Part shown: positions 8,446-16,930 of the stretch, piece after piece
Numbering within the stretch: position 1 is the stretch's first letter
How the letters are laid out: each line of letters opens with the position of its first letter
Assembly (NCBI GenBank): GCA_046346665.1
Contig: JAXMHQ010000018.1
Coordinates: 1-64,000, forward strand
Reading direction: 5' to 3'
From: JAXMHQ01 sp046346665
GTDB lineage: Bacteria; Verrucomicrobiota; Verrucomicrobiia; Limisphaerales; JAXMHQ01
Length of the DNA stretch: 64,000 bases
Position numbers and translations under genes: made by a program
Notes under the pieces: model-generated
Told to the model about the DNA's origin: nothing
Seen by the model: only the letters and a program-made list of their open reading frames with translations
The model's database searches: none

Positions 8446-10119
8446 TTGCGGAATTTGTACAAGCTTCGGGCGTTGATTTTTCAGCGTGTTCAATCCGTTT
8501 GGCGAGGTCGTTATCCGGTGGCGATCCTGGCGGGGTTGCTGCTGGCGATTTCATTTCCGACGCCGGGCATCGCGGGGTTCGCATGGATCGCGCCGGGGTT
8601 GCTGCTGACCCTGGGACTCGGCCGGTCGGGCCGGAACCGGTTTGGACTCGGCTACGCGGCCGGGGTGGTTCATTACCTCGTTTCGCTGCGCTGGCTGCTG
8701 AACATCCCGGTCACCGGATTTCCCATTCTCGGCTGGCTCGCGCTGGGTTTCTTCCTCGCGCTTTACCCGGCGTGCTGGTTGTGGATGGTGTGGCGATTCG
8801 TCCCGAAAACTTCCGCCCCCGAACCCGCCGGCGGGCTGTTGTCCGGGGCGCGGCAAGTCGCGGCGTGGGGCTGGGCGCGCCGTTTTTCCTGGTGCCTGGC
8901 CTGCGCCGCGGCGTGGGTCGCACTCGAAGCGGTCATTTCAAGACTGTTCAGCGGGTTCGCCTGGAACCTGCTCGGCGCATCTCAGTCCCGCATCGTTCCA
9001 CTCATCCAACTCGCCTCGGTCACAGGGATCGCCGGGTTGTCGTTCCTCATCGTCTGGTCGTCCGCCAGCCTCTTTTGCGCCGGCTGCGTCATCATCGGCA
9101 AACCCGGCCTGCGCTCGGTTTGGATGGGTGAAATCGCCCTGCCGCTGGCAACCGTCATGACATTGTTCATCGCGGGATTCCACCGCGTCGCCGCCCTGCC
9201 CGACCCGGCGCGCGAGTTGCGCGTCACCCTGGTTCAACCCAGCGTGCCTCAAACGCTGATCTGGGATGCCAGCAGGAGCGACGAACGATTCGAAGAACTG
9301 GTCCGGCTGACGGAATTGGCGCTGACAAATCGCACGGACCTCCTGATCTGGCCGGAGGCGGCCGTTCCGCGCCCGCTGCGCTACGACGCCGCCACCTACC
9401 GCGCCATCACCGGGCTGGCGAAGGATCACCAGGTCTGGATGATCGTCGGGTCGGACGACGTGGAACCGCGGCTGGCCGACCGCGATCCCAACGCGGCGGA
9501 TTTTTTCAACGCGAGCTTCCTCGTCGGCCCGGACGGAAAGATCGCGGGTAATTATCGGAAGCGGCACCTGGTGATATTCGGCGAATACATTCCGTTGCTG
9601 CGCTGGCTGCCGTTCGTGAAATGGCTGACGCCGATCACCGGCCAGTTCACCGCCGGCGACCGCCCGGTGCCGTTTGATCTCCCCGATCTGGATGTACGCA
9701 CGTCGGTGCTGATTTGTTTTGAGGATGTGTTTGCCGAGGATGCGAGGGCTGCGGTCGATGCGGCGACGGATTTCCTGGTGAACCTGACGAACGACGGGTG
9801 GTTTGGGGAGGGCGCGGCGCAATGGCAGCAGGCGGGGACGGCGGCGTTCCGGGCGGTGGAAAACGGGCTGCCGCTGGTGCGCTGCACGAACAACGGCCTG
9901 ACCTGCTGGTTCGACGCCTGCGGCCGCCTGCGCGATGCCTTCCACGATTCCCGGGGCGGGATTTACGGCGCCGGCTTCACGACGGTCCGCATCCCCCTGC
10001 CCGCGCCCGGCACGGTCCGAAAGCCGACGTTTTTTCATCGGCACGGCGATTGGTTTGCCTGGCTCTGCGTGGTGATCGCGGCCTGGCACCTCATGCCCCG
10101 CAGCCGCCGCCTTCCGTAG
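8446..10119 (+). CDS. lnt: Apolipoprotein N-acyltransferase
   Basis: An integral inner-membrane enzyme (~557 residues) that adds the third acyl chain to lipoproteins. The first ~240 residues are hydrophobic segments. The rest is a nitrilase-type domain with the Glu-Lys-Cys triad: Glu in LLIWPEAAVPRPLR, Lys in GNYRKRHLVIFGEY, Cys in VLICFEDVF. NLTNDGWFGEG is also conserved. The start is uncertain: TTG at 8446, 8455 and 8473 and GTG at 8518 are in frame, and no strong ribosome site picks one. The UAG stop at 10117 is part of a REP-like repeat. Confidence 0.94.
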   Translation: MRNLYKLRALIFQRVQSVWRGRYPVAILAGLLLAISFPTPGIAGFAWIAPGLLLTLGLGRSGRNRFGLGYAAGVVHYLVSLRWLLNIPVTGFPILGWLALGFFLALYPACWLWMVWRFVPKTSAPEPAGGLLSGARQVAAWGWARRFSWCLACAAAWVALEAVISRLFSGFAWNLLGASQSRIVPLIQLASVTGIAGLSFLIVWSSASLFCAGCVIIGKPGLRSVWMGEIALPLATVMTLFIAGFHRVAALPDPARELRVTLVQPSVPQTLIWDASRSDERFEELVRLTELALTNRTDLLIWPEAAVPRPLRYDAATYRAITGLAKDHQVWMIVGSDDVEPRLADRDPNAADFFNASFLVGPDGKIAGNYRKRHLVIFGEYIPLLRWLPFVKWLTPITGQFTAGDRPVPFDLPDLDVRTSVLICFEDVFAEDARAAVDAATDFLVNLTNDGWFGEGAAQWQQAGTAAFRAVENGLPLVRCTNNGLTCWFDACGRLRDAFHDSRGGIYGAGFTTVRIPLPAPGTVRKPTFFHRHGDWFAWLCVVIAAWHLMPRSRRLP

Positions 10120-10282
10120 CCGCAATCGTGAGATTGCGGTTCCCCGGATGCGCGGGAATTGAGGCAAGATCAAAGCCTCGCTCCCTCTCAGAGCCTCCTC
10201 ACGTCGGCTCCTACCAGACGCTTTTCGCAGCCGCAATCGTGAGATTGCGGTGCCCGACCGCGATGTTACAATCGCGGCTACG
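10116..10282. repeat. REP-like repeats between lnt and recN
   Basis: Two blocks of the GTAGCCGCGATTG family. The first (about 10116-10141) reads GTAGCCGCAATCG followed by its complement; the second (about 10229-10282) has both arms and ends CAATCGCGGCTACG. The outer ends supply stop codons for both convergent genes: lnt stops at the TAG of the first block and recN at the TAG (minus strand) of the last. The segment between holds a phrase, GAGCCTCCTCACGTCGGCT, that recurs with few changes near 54735. Confidence 0.85.
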
Positions 10283-11942
10283 GGCGCTCCAGGAGGGCCT
10301 CGGCGTGCTTCCGCGCGGCATCGGTCTGGCCGCCCAGCATGCGCGTCAATTCCGCCACGCGATCCCGCCCTTCCAGCAGCCGGACCTCCGAAATTGTCCG
10401 GCCGGACACGACATGCTTCGACACGACGAAGTGCGTGTCCGCCGCCGCGGCGACCTGGGGCAGGTGCGTGATGCAGACGACCTGCCGTTGCGCGGCGATC
10501 TGACGCATTTTATCACCGACCGTTTTCGCCGTCTCGCCGCCGACATTCGCGTCCACCTCGTCGAACACCAGCACCGGCACCTGGTCTTCGGCGGCCAGCA
10601 CCGTCTTAAGCGCGAGCATGACGCGCGCGAGTTCGCCGGAGGACGCGATGGATCGCAGCGGCTTGGAAGGTTCGCCGGGGTTGGGGGCGAATTGAAACTC
10701 AATCCGGTCCGTGCCGCTCGCATTCGGCGCGGCGGGTTCCGCGGCGAATTCAACGTCGAACCGGCTCTGCTTGAATCCGAGATCGGCCAGTTGTTTGCTC
10801 ACGGCCCGCGCCAGTTTGGGCGCCACTTTGCGGCGCTCGCGCGACAGCGCCTCGCCCTGGCGGCGCAGTTCGGCCCCGGCCTTTTCGAGTTCGGCGTTCA
10901 ACCGCGCCAGTTCCGCGTCACGCTGCTGCAGTTGCTTCAACCGCCGCGCCGCCTCTTCGCCGAAAGCAATCACCGCGTCCAGGCCGGGCCCGTACTTCCG
11001 CTTCAAGGATTGCAGCAAATTGAGCCGCTCCTCGAGCTGCTGCAATCGCTCCGGGTCGAGATCGATTTTATCGGCATACCGCGCCAGTTCCGACTGCAAC
11101 TCGCGGAGGTTTGAAACCGCCTGGTCGTGCTGCTGGACGATGGCGTCCGCACCGGGATCGAGCCGGTGCAATTCGGCGAGGGCGCGCCCGACGTGGCCCG
11201 CCTGGGTGAGCAGCGAGGCGTCGTTTTCGCCGAGCAAATCGAGGGCGGACTGGCAGAGCTGGAGCAACCGGGCGGCGTTGCCGGCGCGGCGATGTTCCTG
11301 CTCGACAGTTTCGTCCTCGCCGGGTTGCAGTCGCGCGGCGCTGATTTCACTCGCCTGGAACTGCAACAGGTCGAGCTGTTGCGCGTAAGTTTTTTCATCC
11401 ACAATCAGCGCGGCCTTCTCCGCTTCAATCGCCGCCAGCCGCTTCAACTGTTCCGCGAACGACGCCCGCGCCGGGTCGAGTCCGCCGAAGGCATCCAGGA
11501 TGAGCAACTGCCGGTCGGCATGCAGCAGCGACTGGTGCTCGTGCGGGCCGTGGATGTCGACGAGCCATTCGCCGAGCTCGGACAGGACGGCCAGCGTGGC
11601 GGGTGATCCGTTGATGAACTGGCGATTGGCGCCGGCGATGGACACGGTTCGGCGCAGCACGAGTTGATGCTGATCGCAGGGTTCGATTCCGTGTTCCTCC
11701 AGAAATTCAGCGATCGGGGCCTTGAGGCGGCGGATGTCGAAAATGGCCTCCACGAGGCAGGTGTCGGCGCCGTCGCGGACGATGGCGCGGTCGGCGCGGC
11801 CGCCGAGCAGGAGGTTGAGGGCGCCGATGAGGATGGATTTGCCGGCGCCGGTCTCGCCCGTGATGACGGTGCAACCCGGCTGCCACTCGAGGGTGAGTTC
11901 CGTCACCAGCGCGAGGTTTTTGATGCGCAACAGGGTCAACAT
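10278..11942 (-). CDS. recN: DNA repair protein RecN
   Basis: An SMC-like ATPase of ~554 residues that acts in recombinational repair of double-strand breaks. The start is placed at the ATG 11942 (MLTLLRIKNLALV), the normal RecN N-terminus; a longer open frame exists but runs into the next gene. Walker A is GETGAGKSILIGAL near residue 30. A long coiled coil fills the middle (repeated EL/RL heptads). The C-terminal half has the SSGELARVMLALK signature and the Walker B VPVLVFDEVDANVGG. It is divergent from the metallo-hydrolase at 11976. Confidence 0.96.
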   Translation of the reverse strand: MLTLLRIKNLALVTELTLEWQPGCTVITGETGAGKSILIGALNLLLGGRADRAIVRDGADTCLVEAIFDIRRLKAPIAEFLEEHGIEPCDQHQLVLRRTVSIAGANRQFINGSPATLAVLSELGEWLVDIHGPHEHQSLLHADRQLLILDAFGGLDPARASFAEQLKRLAAIEAEKAALIVDEKTYAQQLDLLQFQASEISAARLQPGEDETVEQEHRRAGNAARLLQLCQSALDLLGENDASLLTQAGHVGRALAELHRLDPGADAIVQQHDQAVSNLRELQSELARYADKIDLDPERLQQLEERLNLLQSLKRKYGPGLDAVIAFGEEAARRLKQLQQRDAELARLNAELEKAGAELRRQGEALSRERRKVAPKLARAVSKQLADLGFKQSRFDVEFAAEPAAPNASGTDRIEFQFAPNPGEPSKPLRSIASSGELARVMLALKTVLAAEDQVPVLVFDEVDANVGGETAKTVGDKMRQIAAQRQVVCITHLPQVAAAADTHFVVSKHVVSGRTISEVRLLEGRDRVAELTRMLGGQTDAARKHAEALLERP

Positions 11943-11975
11943 GATTACATTGCCGCGCACACAGTTTGAACGGAT

Positions 11976-12776
11976 ATGACCGAATTCGGCAAAAAGAATT
12001 TTGAATTTATCTTCCTCGGCTCCGGCACGTCCCAGGGCGTCCCGATGATCGGGGTCGATTACCCGGCATCCTTCCTCGCCAATCCCAAAAATCACCGCAC
12101 CCGCCCGTCGATTTATGTGGAAACGCCCGAGGCCAAAATCGTGGTGGACACCTCGCCCGAGTTCCGCCTGCAGGCGTTGCGCGAAAATCTGCGCTGGCTC
12201 GACGCGGTGGTCTTTACCCACCCGCACGCCGACCACATCATGGGACTGGACGACTGCCGGCGATTCTGCGATCTCCGGGGCGGGAAAGCCCTGCCGATTT
12301 ACGCCAACGCGCTGACGATGGAGGTGCTGAAACGCGTCTTCCAATACGCCTTCCGCGAAGGCCCCACCCCGAAAGGCTATTTCATCCCGGAACCGCACGT
12401 GATCGACGGCCCGTTTCGCATCGGCGACCTCGAACTCGTTCCGTTGCCGTTGCCGCACGGGTCGATCCAGACCTACGGCTACCTGTTTGTGCAGGGTGGA
12501 AGGAAGCGACTGGCTTATTTGAGCGATTGCAAGGAAGTGCCGCCGGAGGCCGTCGAAAAAATTCGCGGCGTGGAAGTCGCGGTGCTGGATGCGCTGCGGC
12601 GGGAGCCGCACCCGACCCACATGTGCCTGGACGAGGCCCTGACGGCGGCGCGGCGAATTGCGGCGCCCCGCACTTACTTCACGCACCTGACGCACGATTA
12701 CGACCACGAACCCGCGCAAGCCGAATTGCCGGCCGGCGTGATCCTCGCCTACGACGGCTTGAAGGTGACGGCTTGA
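11976..12776 (+). CDS. Metallo-beta-lactamase-fold hydrolase, PhnP-like
   Basis: A 266-residue cytosolic metal hydrolase. GSGTSQGVPMIG near the N-terminus and the metal motif HPHADHIMGLDD (residues ~74-85) match the PhnP/RNase Z-like phosphodiesterase branch. A final metal-binding region is THLTHDYDHE close to the C-terminus. PhnP acts on cyclic phosphodiesters in phosphonate breakdown, but no phn genes are near, so the substrate here is unknown. Its TGA stop shares one base with the ATG of the following TIGR03790 gene. Confidence 0.88.
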   Translation: MTEFGKKNFEFIFLGSGTSQGVPMIGVDYPASFLANPKNHRTRPSIYVETPEAKIVVDTSPEFRLQALRENLRWLDAVVFTHPHADHIMGLDDCRRFCDLRGGKALPIYANALTMEVLKRVFQYAFREGPTPKGYFIPEPHVIDGPFRIGDLELVPLPLPHGSIQTYGYLFVQGGRKRLAYLSDCKEVPPEAVEKIRGVEVAVLDALRREPHPTHMCLDEALTAARRIAAPRTYFTHLTHDYDHEPAQAELPAGVILAYDGLKVTA

Positions 12777-14479
12777 TGCGGAGAACCATGCGCTTTCTTT
12801 TCAATTGCCGCCGCTGGATCGCGCTCGCTTTCATGGCGGCCGCGATCGCCGCCGGGTCCTGCGAGGAACCGGGGAGCCAGGTCATTGTTGTCTATAACTC
12901 CCGCGCGCCGGAATCCCGGTCGCTCGCGGAGTATTACGCCCAGCGCCGGCACGTCCCCACCAACCAGGTGTTCGGCTTCGCCCTGCCCACCACGCCGGAA
13001 ATTTCACGTTCGGAATTTCATGACAACCTGCAGCGCCCGCTGGCCCAGTTGCTCGAAGACCGGAAGTTATGGCAGGTCGGATCCGAAACCGTGCGCGACA
13101 CGAACAACAAACCGCATGTCGTGTTCAAGGTGACTCGGTCGAAAATCCGCTACGCAGTCCTCTGCTACGGCGTCCCCTTCAAAATCAACCGCGATCCTTC
13201 CGTCAAGGAACCCATCGAGGAAAGCCTCCGCCCCGAATTCAGGCGCAACGAAGCCGCGGTCGACAGCGAACTCGCCCTGCTGCCGCTGTTCGATCAGCAC
13301 CTGCCCATCACCGGCTTCATCCCCAGCCCGGTCTACAGCGCCACGAACGCCGATTTTCTAAGTCCCACCAACGGCGTGCTCCTGGTGACCCGGCTGGACG
13401 GCCCCACGGCGGACACCGCCCGCGGACTGGTTGACAAGGCCCTGCTCGCGGAGGCCAACGGGCTCTGGGGTCGTGCCTACTTCGACCTGCGCGGCATCCA
13501 GGATCCCGGCTATAAGATGGGCGACGACTGGCTGCGCGACGGGGCCGAGATCTGCCGCCATCTCGGGTTTGAAACGATCGTGGACGAGAGGCCGGAAACC
13601 TTCCCGGCCGAATTTCCGCTGAGCCAGGTGGCGATTTATTGCGGCTGGTACGACGGCAATGTCTCCGGGCCGTTCACGCGGACCGAGGTGGAGTTCATGC
13701 CGGGTGCGTTTGCCTATCACCTGCATTCCTACAGCGCCGCCAATTTGCGCAGCACCACCCAGAATTGGGTGGGACCGCTGCTTGCCAAAGGCGCCACCGC
13801 CAGCATGGGTTGCGTCGACGAACCCTACCTCTCGGGCACGCCGCAGATCGCGATTTTTCTCGCGCGTTTCCTATATTTCAACATGACTTTCGGCGAAGCC
13901 GCCTACGCCTGCCAGCCCTTGCTCTCATGGCAAACCACCGTCGTCGGCGACCCGCTCTACCGCCCCAACGCCCGACCGCCACAGGAACTCCACGACGAAC
14001 TCGTCCGGCGCAAGAGCCCCTGGGCGCAATGGTCGTTTCTCCGCGTCGCCAATCTCAACCTGGCCCGGGGCGTCTCCCCGGCGGTCATGGCCGATTTTCT
14101 CGAACAGGCGGAAATCTCGCGCACAAGCCCAGTGCTCAGCGAAAAGCTGGCGGACCTCTGCGAGCAGATTGGAAAACCCTCCTCCGCCATCGAACTCGAC
14201 GAACGCGCGCTCAAGCTCGAACCCACCCCCCAGCAAAAAGTCCGGATCCGGCTCACCCTCGCCCAGCGCCTCGCCGACGCCGGCCGCAACCAGGAAGCCT
14301 ACGACGATCTGCTGAAATTACTGCAGGAAAATCCCGATTACCCCAATCGCCTGGACATTTACCACCGCCTGCTCAACCTCGCCCGGCACCTCAATCACAC
14401 CGAGGACGCCGCCCGCTACGAAGGCCTGATCAAATCCCTCACCCCGCCCCCGGCGGAAACCAATTCGCCAAAGCGGTAA
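12776..14479 (+). CDS. TIGR03790 family protein, exported, with C-terminal TPR-like region
   Basis: About 567 residues. The N-terminus is a signal peptide (RRWIALAFMAAAIAAGSC); the Cys could be a lipoprotein site although the lipobox is weak. The body matches TIGR03790, a family of unknown function seen in planctomycetes, verrucomicrobia and others: VIVVYNSRAPESRSLAEYYA, YGVPFKI, and a FAYHLHSYSAANLR segment followed by GATASMGCVDEPYL. The last ~130 residues form helical TPR-like repeats (KLADLCEQIGKPSSAIELDE). ATG 12776 overlaps the upstream stop (TGATG); ATG 12788 is an alternative start. Confidence 0.88.
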   Translation: MRRTMRFLFNCRRWIALAFMAAAIAAGSCEEPGSQVIVVYNSRAPESRSLAEYYAQRRHVPTNQVFGFALPTTPEISRSEFHDNLQRPLAQLLEDRKLWQVGSETVRDTNNKPHVVFKVTRSKIRYAVLCYGVPFKINRDPSVKEPIEESLRPEFRRNEAAVDSELALLPLFDQHLPITGFIPSPVYSATNADFLSPTNGVLLVTRLDGPTADTARGLVDKALLAEANGLWGRAYFDLRGIQDPGYKMGDDWLRDGAEICRHLGFETIVDERPETFPAEFPLSQVAIYCGWYDGNVSGPFTRTEVEFMPGAFAYHLHSYSAANLRSTTQNWVGPLLAKGATASMGCVDEPYLSGTPQIAIFLARFLYFNMTFGEAAYACQPLLSWQTTVVGDPLYRPNARPPQELHDELVRRKSPWAQWSFLRVANLNLARGVSPAVMADFLEQAEISRTSPVLSEKLADLCEQIGKPSSAIELDERALKLEPTPQQKVRIRLTLAQRLADAGRNQEAYDDLLKLLQENPDYPNRLDIYHRLLNLARHLNHTEDAARYEGLIKSLTPPPAETNSPKR

Positions 14480-14483
14480 CCCA

Positions 14484-14709
14484 AGTGCGGAATGCGGAAT
14501 CCTGGCGGCCAATCCTCGGTGGGGCGAGACTCCGTCGAGCCCATTCATCTTACGGATAATTGGATAAATGGATTTGTGGATTGTTGGATGACTCCGCGCG
14601 GCTGTCCCCTCCATTTATCCAGCAATCCAAAAATCCATCAATCCAGACTTTTCCAGGGCTCGACGGAGTCTCGTCCCACCGAGAATTCCGCACTCCGCAT
14701 TCCGCACTC
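14484..14709. repeat. Nested inverted repeat, three pairs of arms
   Basis: About 225 bases between two convergent genes form a nested palindrome. The outer arms are TGCGGAATGCGGAAT and its complement. The middle arms are GGGGCGAGACTCCGTCGAGC and its near complement. The inner arms are tandem GGATAATTGGAT/GGATTTGTGGAT words paired with ATCCAGCAATCC/ATCCATCAATCC. The core reads GACTCCGCGCGGCTGTCCCC. Pieces of the same modules recur at 55528-55655 (middle plus inner) and 61641-61784 (middle right arm plus a different inner arm). Confidence 0.8.
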
Positions 14710-14712
14710 CCC

Positions 14713-15744
14713 TCAGGCTCCCATGCCTTCCTCGAACGACCCGGCGGCCAGCGGGAAACACAGATGCTCCTTCACATACCGGATGCCGTTCGCGCTGGTG
14801 GCGTCCAATTCTCGATAGGCACTCTCCGCCTCCACCACCAGCGGCGCGGATTTCCGGTTCATCAACTGCTGGTAACGCTGCGGGTAGCCGCTGTGAATCA
14901 GCAACTCCACGTAGCGCGTCATGTTCAGGTCGCCCGTCGGAATGTCCACAAACTGCATCGCCCGCTTCGGCCAGCCGCCTTCCATGCACCTCAACGGCAG
15001 GCCGGCCCGGATCACGTAGTTCTTCACGTGACACGCATAAATCCGCGACGCGACCTTTTGGAACCGCGTTTCCCAGCTCTCTCCCTCCCAGCAGTGCGAC
15101 GGATCCGCGTTCACCCCGAGGCACTTGTCGCCCTCGCACACGTCCACCAGCCGCAGAAAATCGTCCGCGCACATCGCTCCGGTTCCAGGATGAATCTCGT
15201 GGGCCAGCACGATTCCCAGCGTGCGGGCGTGCTGGCGCAGCTTCGCGGTCAGCGACACAAACCGCTCCTCGCCTTCCTTCACCAGGTCGTAGTCGCCGCC
15301 CTTCCAGAATCCCCACGGATAACCCGTCGCCAGTTCCCAACCGAACGCCACACCCCAGAACATCGGGATGATCTTCACGCCCAACTCGGCGCAAAGATCC
15401 ATCAGCCCGAGCAGGTATTTCTCCGACCAGGCCTCGATTTCGGCGGCGGGTTTGCGGGCGATTTCCGGGGGCAGAAACGGTCGCACCGTCGGGCTGCCGG
15501 TCCAGGCCGTCGTGTGAACCCAGAACGGGCAGTGCGCCGAAACGCCGTCGAGCGACAACTCCGCGCGGGCGAACGCATCGCGAACCGAGGCGGCGGATTT
15601 GAATTTCGCGCCGTCCTGGAGCATGAAATTGGACGGCTGCGCGCCTGTGGCGCCGGATTGCCGGGCGAATTCGAGGAATTGTTCGAGCGATTTCGCGCCG
15701 TGCTGGGCGCCTTCGATGCTGGGATGAAATGCGGTTGTTGACAC
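14713..15744 (-). CDS. Sugar phosphate isomerase/epimerase (xylose-isomerase-like TIM barrel)
   Basis: About 343 residues from a GTG at 15744 (STTAFHPSIEGAQHG...), chosen because upstream residues look non-coding and this fits the family's N-terminus; no clear ribosome site confirms it. The fold signatures are FALAHEIHPGTG-like metal/substrate strands (VLAHEIHPGTGAM), VNADPSHCWEG and YACHVKNYVI, as in the AP-endonuclease-2/sugar isomerase family. A catabolic or osmolyte sugar is likely but not determinable. Its stop sits right beside the nested inverted repeat. Confidence 0.82.
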   Translation of the reverse strand: MSTTAFHPSIEGAQHGAKSLEQFLEFARQSGATGAQPSNFMLQDGAKFKSAASVRDAFARAELSLDGVSAHCPFWVHTTAWTGSPTVRPFLPPEIARKPAAEIEAWSEKYLLGLMDLCAELGVKIIPMFWGVAFGWELATGYPWGFWKGGDYDLVKEGEERFVSLTAKLRQHARTLGIVLAHEIHPGTGAMCADDFLRLVDVCEGDKCLGVNADPSHCWEGESWETRFQKVASRIYACHVKNYVIRAGLPLRCMEGGWPKRAMQFVDIPTGDLNMTRYVELLIHSGYPQRYQQLMNRKSAPLVVEAESAYRELDATSANGIRYVKEHLCFPLAAGSFEEGMGA

Positions 15745-16074
15745 GGAATTCGGAGGGTTAGCTGGGTTGCCGTTGAACCATCGTGTGACCAAATACCGGG
15801 CCGGCGGATGAAAAGCAAAGAGTTTTTGACGAGAACGGAGAACCCCGGGCGCTCTCAGATCGGACCGTCGAGAACAAGGCGGCCGCGGGCGCTCAGACAA
15901 AAACGCTGGCGATCGACCTGACCCAGCCGCGCCGCGGGTTTCCGAGGCTCGAAACCATTCGCAAATTCTTGTTGGCGTGCAGATTTTGCTTGATTTTCCT
16001 GTCAAGGTTGGGGAAGTTTTAGCTGTTCACAGCAAGGTTTGCAGTCGGTCCGGGTGGGATACGTGGATGTGGTT

Positions 16075-16638
16075 ATGCTCAAGCCTGCTCCAGAAAGAAC
16101 CAAGCCGGGATTCAAAACCGAGCCTCGCCGGATCCTTGTTATCTACGAAAACCTCCCCGCCCGCGAATACGCGCTGCGCTGCCATCCCCTTCCGGAACCG
16201 GACGATAAACCCGAAAACATGGAGATCCTCTGGATTTCCTTCAGCGCACTCGCCCAGTCCGCCCGATCCGCCGCCGCCACCCGCATGGCCCTGGTCGCGG
16301 ACCTGATCGTTTTCGTCGTCACCCCCGCCGGCGATCTTCCGCAGCCGGTGAAATTCTGGATGGAACGCTGGATCGGCAAACGGTCGCTGCGCGAAGGCGC
16401 GATCGTCGGACTCGTCCACCGGCCATCGACCTCCAGCGAACTGGCTTGTCTCAAGGAAATCTACCTGCGCCACGCCGCGCACCGCGCCGGATTGGATTAC
16501 CTGTCCTACGTCCCGCGAGTCCGGCCGGTCGTCCTGCCAGAGTCGCCCGATTCCTACACCGAACGCGCGGGCCAGACGAGCAAGATCCTGGCGGAAATTC
16601 TCAGATCGATCCAGGACGGCGGGAAATTGGGAGGTTGA
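16075..16638 (+). CDS. Hypothetical protein, Rossmann-like
   Basis: About 187 residues from ATG 16075, which has a purine-rich stretch (GGATGTGG) just upstream; GTG and TTG codons up to 16039 are also in frame. No signal peptide. The sequence alternates strands and helices (RRILVIYE, MEILWISFSALA, LVADLIVFVVTPAGDLP, EGAIVGLVHRP), which suggests an alpha/beta fold, and lacks recognisable catalytic motifs. It stands alone between the isomerase and rpoN. I do not recognise the family. Confidence 0.6.
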   Translation: MLKPAPERTKPGFKTEPRRILVIYENLPAREYALRCHPLPEPDDKPENMEILWISFSALAQSARSAAATRMALVADLIVFVVTPAGDLPQPVKFWMERWIGKRSLREGAIVGLVHRPSTSSELACLKEIYLRHAAHRAGLDYLSYVPRVRPVVLPESPDSYTERAGQTSKILAEILRSIQDGGKLGG

Positions 16639-16771
16639 ACCCGGGAGGCCGGTTCCAGAAATGGACTTGGCGGGGATGCAACTCTCAGGTTGCCTTTATC
16701 CCCGCAGAAATGTTGTCCAGTTCCACGAGGGTTATCGGAAAGATCGCCGCGGACTTGAGGGGAATGTGGGG

Positions 16772-16870
16772 GTGGAGTCGGTGGATCAGTGGATTGATGG
16801 ATTTTTGGATCCCCGAATCGTCCTCGTCCTCGTCCTCATCCTGGTCCTCTCCGGATCAATGGATTATTCG
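16772..16870. repeat. Partial tandem-word repeat (GGATCAGTGGATTGATGGAT)
   Basis: One arm of the GGAT-word type is present (words like GGATTGATGGAT, GGATTTTTGGAT), followed by a run of TCCTCG/TCCTGG words and a few more GGAT/GATT words. There is no clean complementary arm, so this looks like a degraded or single-arm member of the inverted-repeat set. It lies between the hypothetical gene and the 3' end of rpoN. Confidence 0.55.
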
Positions 16871-16930
16871 ATAGGAATGGCGCGGCAACCCGCACTCCAA
16901 AAATCCGAAACTCCACAACCCCGGTCCGCC

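Noticed and set aside
16772..16870. CRISPR-like array
   Set aside because: The repeats are 8-12-base words in direct tandem with no unique spacers and no cas genes.
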